Shown: piece by piece, positions 33,076-40,285 of the stretch
Layout: each line of letters begins with the position of its first letter
Position numbering within the stretch: the stretch's first letter is position 1
Source: Nostoc sp. FACHB-152
GTDB lineage: Bacteria > Cyanobacteriota > Cyanobacteriia > Cyanobacteriales > Nostocaceae
Assembly: GCF_014697475.1 (NCBI RefSeq)
Contig: NZ_JACJRV010000064.1
Coordinates: 1-40,285, forward strand
Length of the DNA: 40,285 nt
Direction of reading: 5' to 3'
Position numbers and translations under genes: made by a program
Notes under the pieces: generated by a model
Databases searched by the model: none
Seen by the model: only the letters and a program-made list of their open reading frames with translations
What the model was told of the DNA's origin: nothing

Positions 33076-35232
33076 CTAATAATAAGTATTAAAGTTAGTT
33101 TTTTCACCGTTACCAACTATACCTAAAACATTCAATCGAGAAATTTTTAGATTCTCCAAAGCGTGCCTTAAAACTGATGATTCAGTTTTGCCAATCTTCA
33201 CCACCAACAAAATACCATCAGTATGTGGTGCAATTAAGCTGACATCAGCTAGCCCCACCAAAGGAGGAACATCATAAATTACTAAATCAAAGGAATTATG
33301 AAATTCCGCCATTAATCGCTTCATTTTCTCAGAGGATAGCAATTTAGTCGGATCAGGTGGTATGGGGCCAGAGGTAATTACTGATAAATGATTGAATTCA
33401 GGTATTTTTTGGATTACTTCTCCGGCTGGCAAGTTTGTCGAAATTAAGTTACTCAACCCCCAAAGATTCATTAAATCTGCAAAGTTATGGATTGTTGGCT
33501 TGCGTAAATCTGCATCTACCAGTAGCACCTTCTGCCCCATTGCTGTAGCTATTTGAGCCAGATTAAACGCCACAGTAGACTTACCATCACCAGGCATAGC
33601 AGAGGTAATGATGAGAGAGCGAATCGAGCGATCGGAACTCAGGAGTTGAATATTGGTATAAAGTACCCGTAAAGATTCTAAAAAGTTTGTAGAATAATTA
33701 CTAATTTCTGGGAGGGTCGCAACATTTGAATCAGGAAGAAATTCTGAAAAGTATTTAGGTAAATTGAAACCAGGAATATTCTGAACTAAACCTTGCTCCT
33801 GATCAGTTTGAAACTCTTTTTCAAAAGGTAGATTACCTAACACAGGTAGTTTAATCTTTTCTTGTAAATCATTGATTGTATTGTATGTATTATTTAATTT
33901 TTCTAGTAGTAAAGCTACTGCAATTCCTGCTAAGATACTCGCCACCAATCCTGAGATTAGATTACGTGTCAGACTAGATGAAGTTACAGGATATGCCGGT
34001 CTAGCTGGTGCTTGTATTAACTGCCAGCCGAATTCTGATTGAGATCTTTGAATTTGGAGATTTTCACGAGTAGATAAAAAACGGTTGAGGCTCTCTACTG
34101 CAACTTGTAATCTCCGTTGCAAATTAGCATATTGTCGTGACAAAACAGGCAACTGCTGACGTTTTTGCGCTAACTCTTGTTCTCTTTTCGCTATTGCCTG
34201 ACTTTGGACTTCCAAGATTCTAATTCCAGTTGCTATTTCGGCACGTTTAGTATCTAAAAAACGCTTTGCTTCTTGGTTAATTAACGGCAATAGACTGTCT
34301 CGTCTGTCTTGGATTGATTGAAGTGTGGGGTTATTTGGTTGTAAGCGAGTTGCTTCCGCCGCTACCAGAGCATCTAACTGATTTTTTTGAGTAATTAACT
34401 GCTGATATAAAGGAGCATTAATTAGTGCAGATTTTTGACCATCTGAACTTTGAAGCAGAGTTAAATTAACGCGGCCTTGTGCTAATTGGACATTAATAGC
34501 TTGCTTTTGTCCAGCTAAGTCTATAGCTTCCTTATCTAAGATTTGCGCCTCTGTTTCTGGATCATTAAGAGCGTACTTTTGCTTGAAACCTTGTAACTGT
34601 TTTTGCAGCTGATCTACACGATTCTGAGCAATTTGTAATTGTTGTTCAACAAACTGAAGCCCTTGCCGTAATTTAGTTTGTCGTTTTTCTTGACTATATT
34701 CTAGGTAAGATTGAGCAGTTTTATCCAAAACTAATTTAACTTTATCTGGGTCATCCCCTTGATAAGTAACTTGGATAATTTTTGTTGATTCTAATCGGGA
34801 AACAATTAAAAATTGTGCCAATGAATCATAGTTAAAATCTGGATAACTAACTTTTACCTCCCTCACAATATCTCCCAAGATTAAAGGACTCTTGAGAATT
34901 TGAATTTGACTATCGTAATCTAACCCAGACTGATTTGTGCTTTGCTCATCTTGAATCACATCGACAGTTTTACTATCATCACTTACCGGTTCTACTAAAA
35001 TCTGAAAACTTCCTTCGTATTCTGGCTTAGTTGGGTTAAGCATTAAGCCAACAACAACAGTAGCCATGACTAAACTTGCAACTCCAGAAATAAGTAGCCA
35101 CCTTCGCCGTAAAATACCCAATATTTCTTTAAAATTCCAACCTCCTTCTTGTTCTTCTGTCCACGAGAGAGGTTGATTCTGAAATACTATATGTCCTGAG
35201 TTGGAGAATTGAGAAGGATGTTGTTCCATCAT
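33076..35232 (-). CDS. Wzc-type polysaccharide co-polymerase / tyrosine kinase
   Basis: This 718-residue protein combines a Wzz chain-length domain with a bacterial tyrosine kinase. An N-terminal membrane helix lies near residues 45-65. A large extracytoplasmic region with long coiled coils (about 175-400) follows, then a second helix near 422-442, preceded by a proline-rich PARPAYPVTSS motif. The cytoplasmic kinase carries Walker A SAMPGDGKST near 544, Walker A' LLVDADLRKP near 572 and Walker B VIYDVPPLVG near 652. The usual C-terminal tyrosine cluster is reduced to a final NTYY. Such proteins control polymer length and export of capsule or exopolysaccharide. It is divergent from the glycosyltransferase and ABC-2 genes across a 1.8-kb spacer, in what looks like one exopolysaccharide locus. 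Confidence 0.92.
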   Translation of the reverse strand: MMEQHPSQFSNSGHIVFQNQPLSWTEEQEGGWNFKEILGILRRRWLLISGVASLVMATVVVGLMLNPTKPEYEGSFQILVEPVSDDSKTVDVIQDEQSTNQSGLDYDSQIQILKSPLILGDIVREVKVSYPDFNYDSLAQFLIVSRLESTKIIQVTYQGDDPDKVKLVLDKTAQSYLEYSQEKRQTKLRQGLQFVEQQLQIAQNRVDQLQKQLQGFKQKYALNDPETEAQILDKEAIDLAGQKQAINVQLAQGRVNLTLLQSSDGQKSALINAPLYQQLITQKNQLDALVAAEATRLQPNNPTLQSIQDRRDSLLPLINQEAKRFLDTKRAEIATGIRILEVQSQAIAKREQELAQKRQQLPVLSRQYANLQRRLQVAVESLNRFLSTRENLQIQRSQSEFGWQLIQAPARPAYPVTSSSLTRNLISGLVASILAGIAVALLLEKLNNTYNTINDLQEKIKLPVLGNLPFEKEFQTDQEQGLVQNIPGFNLPKYFSEFLPDSNVATLPEISNYSTNFLESLRVLYTNIQLLSSDRSIRSLIITSAMPGDGKSTVAFNLAQIATAMGQKVLLVDADLRKPTIHNFADLMNLWGLSNLISTNLPAGEVIQKIPEFNHLSVITSGPIPPDPTKLLSSEKMKRLMAEFHNSFDLVIYDVPPLVGLADVSLIAPHTDGILLVVKIGKTESSVLRHALENLKISRLNVLGIVGNGEKTNFNTYY

Positions 35233-35764
35233 CGATGAATGTTTGGTAATAAACCATACAGGTTATTTATAACAATTTTTTTGCCTGAGATTAGGTATTA
35301 TCAATTATTACTAAATAAAATTAATTGCAGAAAACACATTATTTTATCACCTCAAGTAAGTATATACGTATAATAATTGACATTAGAGGTAGTCGGATTT
35401 ATCATTTAAACTACTTATTGACTATTCTAAAAACGTACTTGGGGTTGCTTTTCAGTGAAGAGTATTTGCTAGTTTATGTAATTTACTCCCAAGTCGTTAG
35501 AGTTTTAAACTACACACGGCAATCAATATTTTAAGATATTTTTTAGCAATTAGATAAAGTTATATTTGCAGAAGTTTTATTTGAGTAACCAATATCTTCA
35601 TTTGTAGTGAGTATTTACTACTGTATAAATTGTTTGGGTTGATTATAAGTGCAGACCTTGACGATGCATTAGGCTACTCAGACTATCTTTAGCCTTTATA
35701 AAAAAATTCTTTCTAACTTTCTACAATGGAAATTAGGCACATTTACTCAAAAATCAACAAGTAG

Positions 35765-35853
35765 TTATAGCAATCTTATCTGATTTATACACTGTTTATC
35801 AAAGCAGGCAATAAGGAATAGATTTGTTTGAGTCTCATTTAGGGCGGCTATAG
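35765..35853 (+). repeat. Dispersed repeat family B, copy 1
   Basis: It shares block order with 40084-40189: TATAGCAATCTTAT at the left, GGCAATAAGGAATAG and TAGATTTGTTTG in the middle, and GGCTATAG at the right. The short ends TATAGC and GCTATA are inverted. Confidence 0.6.
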
Positions 35854-35989
35854 TTGAGGCCTTTTAGCATTAAACATTTACATTTATATACGTTAACAGA
35901 CCTTGCTTAATTAAGGTATGTTTCAGGCTGTCAGGGGAAAGGATATTCCATAAGGAGGTTATTCCTGCTATTACCATTGATATATTTTT

Positions 35990-36214
35990 ATGGCTATTAT
36001 TAGCCTCGCATTTTTATTACTCTCCTTTTTCTCTCATCCATTCATACTACTATTAGGGAGAGTCAAAAAATAAAATTACCCGCATCGAGACGCGCCCTTT
36101 GGTGCGAAAGCACAGCATTCCAGTCATCTAACGCACTCTACCTTGATGGGATGGGCGGTTTTATTCCTGGTAAGTGCCTTAATGCTATTTACATCAATAA
36201 TTTCAACTGATTAA
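35990..36214 (+). pseudogene. Possible small membrane-protein gene with an internal stop
   Basis: From ATG 35990 a frame codes 27 mostly hydrophobic residues (MAIISLAFLLLSFFSHPF and on), then TAA. It continues in the same frame for 46 more codons, including a second hydrophobic segment (GWAVLFLVSALMLFTSII), to TAA 36212. An AAGGAGG lies upstream but 30 bases away, too far to serve. It may be a broken small gene or chance; no homologue is recalled. Confidence 0.25.
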
Positions 36215-36747
36215 GCTACATTATTTCTTACTAATCTTCTTCTACCTTTAGATATAAATTTGTTGCATAGTAAATAATAGCTTTGAGTAGAATATTAGGT
36301 ACTATATGATAGTACTTACTAGTAAGAAAAAAGAGCATTAATTATACATAAGAAATTCTACTTATTCAAAACGAGATTTTATGAAGATTTGATTTAAAAC
36401 AGTTTGAGTCAGATGAATTTTTGATGAAGCATTCAAGTCTATTTTGAAACATGATGTTATTGCGATCTAAAATTACAAAAGGATAAACTGCGGTGAATAT
36501 AACAAGGTTTACCAGCACAAAAAATTAAAGTTAAAATTTTAATTACGATTTTTTAGTATTTTTTTGGAGAAAGCAATGTAAAATATCAGATAAACTTAAC
36601 AGCCTATTGTTTGTAAGTTCAATATTTGTTGATATCGCTGTAAATGTTATATATTGAAAGCAAATTTCATTTCTACCAATGAAGCTTTCTTTGATAATTG
36701 TGTTATATATTTTGGTAGTCTGTGTCTAATTTTTTATTAATAAATAC

Positions 36748-36865
36748 GATATAGGAATCCGGTTTGATTACTGAACATACTGGTGTGGTCAAGCAATAGG
36801 CAATAGAAAGAAGGCAAGTAAAACAATGTACTGATTTTTTCAAAAATCAAATACTATCCTATATC
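36748..36865 (-). repeat. Dispersed repeat family A, copy 3, with perfect terminal repeats
   Basis: This 118-base element is bounded by perfect 9-base inverted ends GATATAGGA and TCCTATATC. It lies inverted relative to the copies at 12113 and 32866 and contains an internal hairpin (GATTTTTTCAAAAATC). It has no coding capacity, which fits a MITE-like non-autonomous element. Confidence 0.8.
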
Positions 36866-37049
36866 AGCATTTATATAACCTAAGTGAAGATAAGCTTCAA
36901 GAAATGTAGGTATAGAAAGTAAAAAGTATATTTAGATTTTTTAAATTGAAAAAAGCTACTCCAAGTATTGAATTTTTATTGATTAACTCCTTTAGTTGTT
37001 CAGTAGTATTTTCCAAAAACTCTCTAGATTCTCAAATAGGATAGAGCCG

Positions 37050-38399
37050 ATGAGACTTAATGAATGGATTAATCAAAAATTTACGCAATCCATTTCTACT
37101 CAGTTAGAAGCAGAAAGTGATGATTCTGTAAAAACTCAGCAATCTATTAAATTATCTGTAGTTACTCAATATTTTCCTCCAGATTTTGCTGCGACCGGAC
37201 AATTAATTGAGGAACTTGTGAAACAATTAGGTCAGCAAGGAGTAGATGTAGAAGTTTTTACGAGTCAACCTGGCTATGCATTTCACTCCGAAAAAGCCCC
37301 ATCTGTAGAACGAGAAGATGGAATTCGCGTTAAACGTTCTCGGACTGCTCAACTCTGGCCGGGCAGAATTCGGGGTAAAGCTGTTAATGGTATATTGTAC
37401 ACTTTACGTGCTGTGCTTTATATATTCAGAGCATGGCAGCGTAACAATTTACTGTTAGTGACAACAGCGCCTCCTTTTCTGCCACTTGTCGGATATTTGG
37501 CTTATTTATTGTTTAAATTGCCATATGTCTGCATAATATACGATCTTTACCCAGATATTGCGATCGCCTTAGGAGTAGTTTCTCAGCGTCATTGGATAGT
37601 CAGACTCTGGTATGCTCTTAACCGACAAGTTTGGTTAAATGCTAAAGGGATTGTAGTTCTCTCTCCAGCAATGAAACAACGGGTTTTAGCTCATTGTCCG
37701 CAGGTAGAAGATAAAATTTCTGTGATTCACAGTTGGGCCAACCCCGATTTGATAGTCCCTATTGCCAAGCAAGAAAACTGGTTTGCCTGGAAGTACAATC
37801 TTGTAAAAAAATTTACCGTTCTCTACTCTGGCAATATGGGTCGCTGTCACGACATTGACACCATGCTAGAAGCTGCCAAAGAACTCAAACATGAGCCAAT
37901 TCAGTTTGTTTGTATTGGCGGTGGGGCAAAGCGTGAAGAATTAATTCACGAAGTAAATAGATTAGGTCTGAAAAACTTCACCTTCCTACCATATCAAGAA
38001 AAACAAGTACTGCCCTATTCTTTAACAGCCTGCGATTTATCCTTCGTGAGTGTCGATGAAATTACAGAAGGTTTAGTTGTTCCTAGCAAGCTTTATTCAG
38101 CCTTAGCAGCTGGAAGACCCATAGCAGTTATTTGTTCTCCTTACTCATATCTGAGACAAATAGTTGCAGAAGCCAACTGTGGTGGTACCTTCGATAATGG
38201 AGATAGCCACGGTCTAGCTCAATTTATCCGCTTACTCAGCCGTGATCCACAATTAGCAGAAAGGATGGGCAAGGCAGGTCGTCAGTATTTGCGATCGCAC
38301 TTTACACCTAAATTAATCTCGCAACAATATCTTGATGTTTTACAGCAAGCAGTATCTACTGATGAAGAGATCGTTGTAACTCAAAGTAATACAAACTAA
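37050..38399 (+). CDS. Family-4 glycosyltransferase (WcaI-like)
   Basis: The 449-residue protein is a GT-B fold glycosyltransferase. The N-terminal domain starts at about residue 35 with VVTQYFPPDFAATGQLIEEL. A hydrophobic helix (LLVTTAPPFLPLVGYLAYLL) near 133-152 could touch the membrane. The C-terminal nucleotide-sugar domain has YSGNMGRCHDI near 258 and the family's E-x7-E-like region EITEGLVVPSKLYSALAAG near 336. It probably adds a sugar to a lipid-linked exopolysaccharide precursor at the inner face of the membrane; donor and acceptor are unknown. I prefer ATG 37050, preceded by AGGATAG, over an in-frame TTG at 36996 that has no ribosome site. It is the first of three plus-strand genes of the locus, separated from the next by 304 bases with a very strong hairpin. 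Confidence 0.88.
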   Translation: MRLNEWINQKFTQSISTQLEAESDDSVKTQQSIKLSVVTQYFPPDFAATGQLIEELVKQLGQQGVDVEVFTSQPGYAFHSEKAPSVEREDGIRVKRSRTAQLWPGRIRGKAVNGILYTLRAVLYIFRAWQRNNLLLVTTAPPFLPLVGYLAYLLFKLPYVCIIYDLYPDIAIALGVVSQRHWIVRLWYALNRQVWLNAKGIVVLSPAMKQRVLAHCPQVEDKISVIHSWANPDLIVPIAKQENWFAWKYNLVKKFTVLYSGNMGRCHDIDTMLEAAKELKHEPIQFVCIGGGAKREELIHEVNRLGLKNFTFLPYQEKQVLPYSLTACDLSFVSVDEITEGLVVPSKLYSALAAGRPIAVICSPYSYLRQIVAEANCGGTFDNGDSHGLAQFIRLLSRDPQLAERMGKAGRQYLRSHFTPKLISQQYLDVLQQAVSTDEEIVVTQSNTN

Positions 38400-38553
38400 A
38401 AATTGGGGACAGAAATTTTCAGACAATGAAGTTAAATTATCTTCTGAAAAACTTCCAGCAATTTAGTCTAAAGTATATCGAATATATGATAAAGTTTAGA
38501 CAAATAAATTACTCTTATTTAGTATCATTATGCAAAATTTGCTGTCTGTAAAT

Positions 38554-38602
38554 ATTTTATTCTTGTAATAAAAGCTCAACGCTTTTATTACAAGAATAAA
38601 AT
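38554..38602. terminator. 22-base perfect hairpin after the glycosyltransferase
   Basis: Bases 38554-38575 and 38581-38602 are exact inverted copies around the loop TCAAC. The stem is A/T-rich with GC next to the loop. It lies 155 bases past the stop codon and could be a terminator, an RNA-processing site, or a protein site. Confidence 0.65.
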
Positions 38603-38703
38603 TAACACTCAATATATACCAAGCATTTACAAGCAGCGAACAGCAATTACACAAAAAATCTAAACTGACTTTAATTGAATATTTTGCAGGTAATTTTTAG
38701 GAG

Positions 38704-39216
38704 TTGGGCTTTGATGGTCTTATTGATCTCAGCCTCTCCAACGCAACCTTCCTTATTTTGTTATGTATTTTAATCTGGGAGGCCGAATTGCAGAGAAGGT
38801 GTGACCGAAATCGGAAACGTTCAAAAAGAAGAGCTATCTACTGCCCCATACATGGTTGCTATATAGATAGCATGAGTCAAAAGTATCATTTGTTTGCTGA
38901 TCAAGCAGGGCAATTACAACAAAGAGGAATGAATCGGCGGAGTGCATTAATGCTCGTAGCCAGTCAGACCGCAGTTCCTATAGAAGGAGAATGGTTAGAA
39001 GCTTTTTGGTGTGAGGAATGCCAACAGACAAAATGGTATCACGTACATAAGTCTGGCGATCGCAACTATGAAATTGTACCAGCACCGCAACAGCTTTGGC
39101 AGCAGGTCACAGGAGTGATAGCACCACATGGCAACCCTTCTGTTGGAGAGTTTACCCGCAGGCAATCACGGCTGATTAGTTACAACAACATTAAAGATTT
39201 TAAGTTTGTGGGTTAA
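38704..39216 (+). CDS. Unknown zinc-ribbon-like protein in the exopolysaccharide locus
   Basis: This 170-residue protein belongs to no family I can name. A hydrophobic segment (ATFLILLCILIWEA, about 14-27) is followed by a very basic stretch (RRCDRNRKRSKRR), as in a membrane anchor with a cytoplasmic body. Two possible metal half-sites follow, CPIHGC near 47-52 and CEEC near 102-105, with HVH shortly after, suggesting a zinc-ribbon-like fold. The TTG at 38704 sits directly behind AGGAG, with essentially no spacing, so the true start is uncertain; an internal ATG at the SMSQK segment would remove the anchor. It lies 15 bases before the export permease gene, so co-transcription and a role in that pathway are likely but not shown. 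Confidence 0.6.
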   Translation: MGFDGLIDLSLSNATFLILLCILIWEAELQRRCDRNRKRSKRRAIYCPIHGCYIDSMSQKYHLFADQAGQLQQRGMNRRSALMLVASQTAVPIEGEWLEAFWCEECQQTKWYHVHKSGDRNYEIVPAPQQLWQQVTGVIAPHGNPSVGEFTRRQSRLISYNNIKDFKFVG

Positions 39217-39231
39217 GCTTTACATCTATAC

Positions 39232-40071
39232 ATGAACAAACAATCTACATCCCAACAGGAGTTAGTAATAGAAGCTGGACGTACCGAACGCCAGTATTGG
39301 CAAGACTTATGGCGTTATCGGGAATTATTCTATTTTCTAGCTTGGCGCGATATTCTAGTTCGCTATAAACAAACAGCAATCGGTATTGCTTGGGCATTAA
39401 TTCGCCCATTCCTGACAATGGTAGTCTTTACCGTAGTCTTCGGAAATTTAGCGAAATTGCCTTCTGAGGGAGTGCCATATCCGATATTAGTATTTGCAGC
39501 TATGCTACCTTGGCAGTTTTTTGCTAACGCTTTGAGTGAGTGTAGTAACAGTTTAATTACTAACGCCAACCTGATATCTAAAGTCTACTTCCCCCGCTTG
39601 ATAGTCCCAATTAGTGCGGTGATTGTCAGCTTTGTAGATTTCATGGTTTCAGGCATAATTATGCTGGGACTGATGGCTTGGTATAACTTTGTTCCTGATT
39701 GGCGAATATTAACATTGCCCTTATTTATTGCGATCGCATTTGCTGCGGCAATTGGATGTGGACTATGGTTAGCAGCATTAAATGTCGAATACCGAGACTT
39801 TCGCTACATTGTGCCATTTATCGTTCAGTTCGGATTATATATATCACCCGTCGGCTTTAGTAGCAGCGTAGTACCAGAACAGTGGCGTTTATTATATTCT
39901 CTCAACCCAATGGTAGGGGTGATTGATGGTTTTCGGTGGGCGATTCTAGGAGGTAATTCTAGAATTTATTGGCCAGGATTTACACTATCTCTAGCACTAG
40001 TTTTAGTTTTACTGTTAAGTGGTATTTGGTATTTCCGCAAAACAGAACGGACATTTGCAGACGTAATTTAG
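39232..40071 (+). CDS. ABC-2 polysaccharide export permease (Wzm-like)
   Basis: The 279-residue protein is the integral membrane part of an ABC-2 type exporter for lipid-linked polysaccharide, teichoic acid-like or O-antigen-like polymers. It shows six membrane helices, a cytoplasmic N-terminus with the family's FYFLAWRDILVRYKQTAIG at about residues 34-53, and the conserved block FRYIVPFIVQFGLYISPVGF near 198-217. Export needs a Wzt-type ATPase, which is not in the window and would be expected shortly beyond the right edge. The gene lies 15 bases after the zinc-ribbon-like gene. With the glycosyltransferase and the Wzc-type kinase it suggests a mixed exopolysaccharide locus using an ABC route. 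The ATG is used; its ribosome site is weak. Confidence 0.92.
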   Translation: MNKQSTSQQELVIEAGRTERQYWQDLWRYRELFYFLAWRDILVRYKQTAIGIAWALIRPFLTMVVFTVVFGNLAKLPSEGVPYPILVFAAMLPWQFFANALSECSNSLITNANLISKVYFPRLIVPISAVIVSFVDFMVSGIIMLGLMAWYNFVPDWRILTLPLFIAIAFAAAIGCGLWLAALNVEYRDFRYIVPFIVQFGLYISPVGFSSSVVPEQWRLLYSLNPMVGVIDGFRWAILGGNSRIYWPGFTLSLALVLVLLLSGIWYFRKTERTFADVI

Positions 40072-40083
40072 CAAGATGATGCC

Positions 40084-40189
40084 TGATATAACAATCTTAT
40101 TTTATTTCTAAAGTACTGGTTGAGGCAGGAAATAGGGAGTAGAGAGTGGGGAGTAGATTTGTTTGTAATTCCTACACGGACTGCTATAG
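40084..40189 (+). repeat. Dispersed repeat family B, copy 2
   Basis: Shares TATAACAATCTTATTTTATT, GGCAGGAAATAGGGAGTAG, TAGATTTGTTTG and CTGCTATAG with the copy at 35765, plus a short GGGAGTAG duplication. It lies 13 bases past the permease stop, where the next gene of the locus might have been expected. Confidence 0.6.
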
Positions 40190-40285
40190 AACCCATTTGA
40201 CATCTTATGAGGTTTTGAATTAAGGTACTCCTCAGCATCTAAAATCCAATGCTAATGGCGTATTCCAGCGACTTCACTGATGCAG

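Larger units (their letters stand above)
35233..37049. other. Unusually long gene-poor spacer in the exopolysaccharide locus
   Basis: About 1.8 kb separate the Wzc-type and glycosyltransferase genes. It is strongly A/T-rich. It holds one copy each of dispersed families B (35765-35853) and A (36748-36865) and a doubtful small membrane reading frame (35990-36214). The rest shows only short open frames without ribosome sites. It must carry the promoters for both divergent genes; I could not place them. Confidence 0.6.

Noticed and set aside
35325-35534. 69-residue plus-strand frame in the long spacer
   Set aside because: TTG start, no ribosome site, A/T-driven composition.

Overview
The window comes from the chromosome of a filamentous, probably heterocyst-forming cyanobacterium of the Nostoc/Calothrix type. 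The signs are abundant GCGATCGC (HIP1) octamers, heptanucleotide tandem repeats, short GC-rich dispersed palindromes and A/T-rich spacers. Characteristic families are a Ser/Thr-His dual kinase, a STAND-WD40 protein, SLH-porins and an ARTO-type oxidase cluster. I see no tRNA, rRNA, CRISPR array, prophage or intact insertion sequence.

Left part (1-12.1 kb). A small membrane protein, a GvpV-like coiled-coil protein and a tandem-domain ArsA/Get3-type ATPase lie on the minus strand. A STAND-type ATPase with ten WD40 repeats follows on the plus strand. A 760-base spacer then carries gene debris and a dispersed repeat. After it comes a very large (about 1805 residues) Ser/Thr kinase - AAA ATPase - GAF - histidine kinase.

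Middle (12.1-25.3 kb). A Rieske oxygenase is followed by an eroded minus-strand operon: intact SDR dehydrogenase, an internally deleted glucosidase and a 26-codon stub of a cation-diffusion-facilitator transporter. Divergent from it is a respiratory cluster: two DUF2231 membrane proteins, oxidase subunits II, I and III, a 79-residue two-helix protein and a type-2 NADH dehydrogenase. Subunit II has no cysteine at all, so no CuA site, and subunit I has the YSHP motif of A2-type oxidases. The cluster therefore looks like a complete NADH-to-quinone-to-oxygen chain (ARTO/Cox3 type). Downstream lie a histidine-kinase remnant, a PEP-CTERM exported protein and an RqcH/NFACT protein.

Metal region (25.3-29.6 kb). 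An SLH/OprB porin is divergent from a zinc/manganese-type ABC binding protein and its ATPase, and an SmtB-type sensor is convergent with the ATPase gene. A good Fur/Zur-like box precedes the binding-protein gene. The expected permease gene is absent.

Right part (29.6-40.3 kb). The Tex RNA-binding protein and a small membrane protein come first. An exopolysaccharide locus follows: a Wzc-type tyrosine kinase on the minus strand, a 1.8-kb gene-poor spacer, then a family-4 glycosyltransferase, a zinc-ribbon-like unknown and an ABC-2 polysaccharide export permease. The cognate ATPase would lie beyond the right edge.

Two MITE-like dispersed repeat families occur in the spacers (three copies of A, two of B). 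At least four gene remnants suggest ongoing gene erosion.
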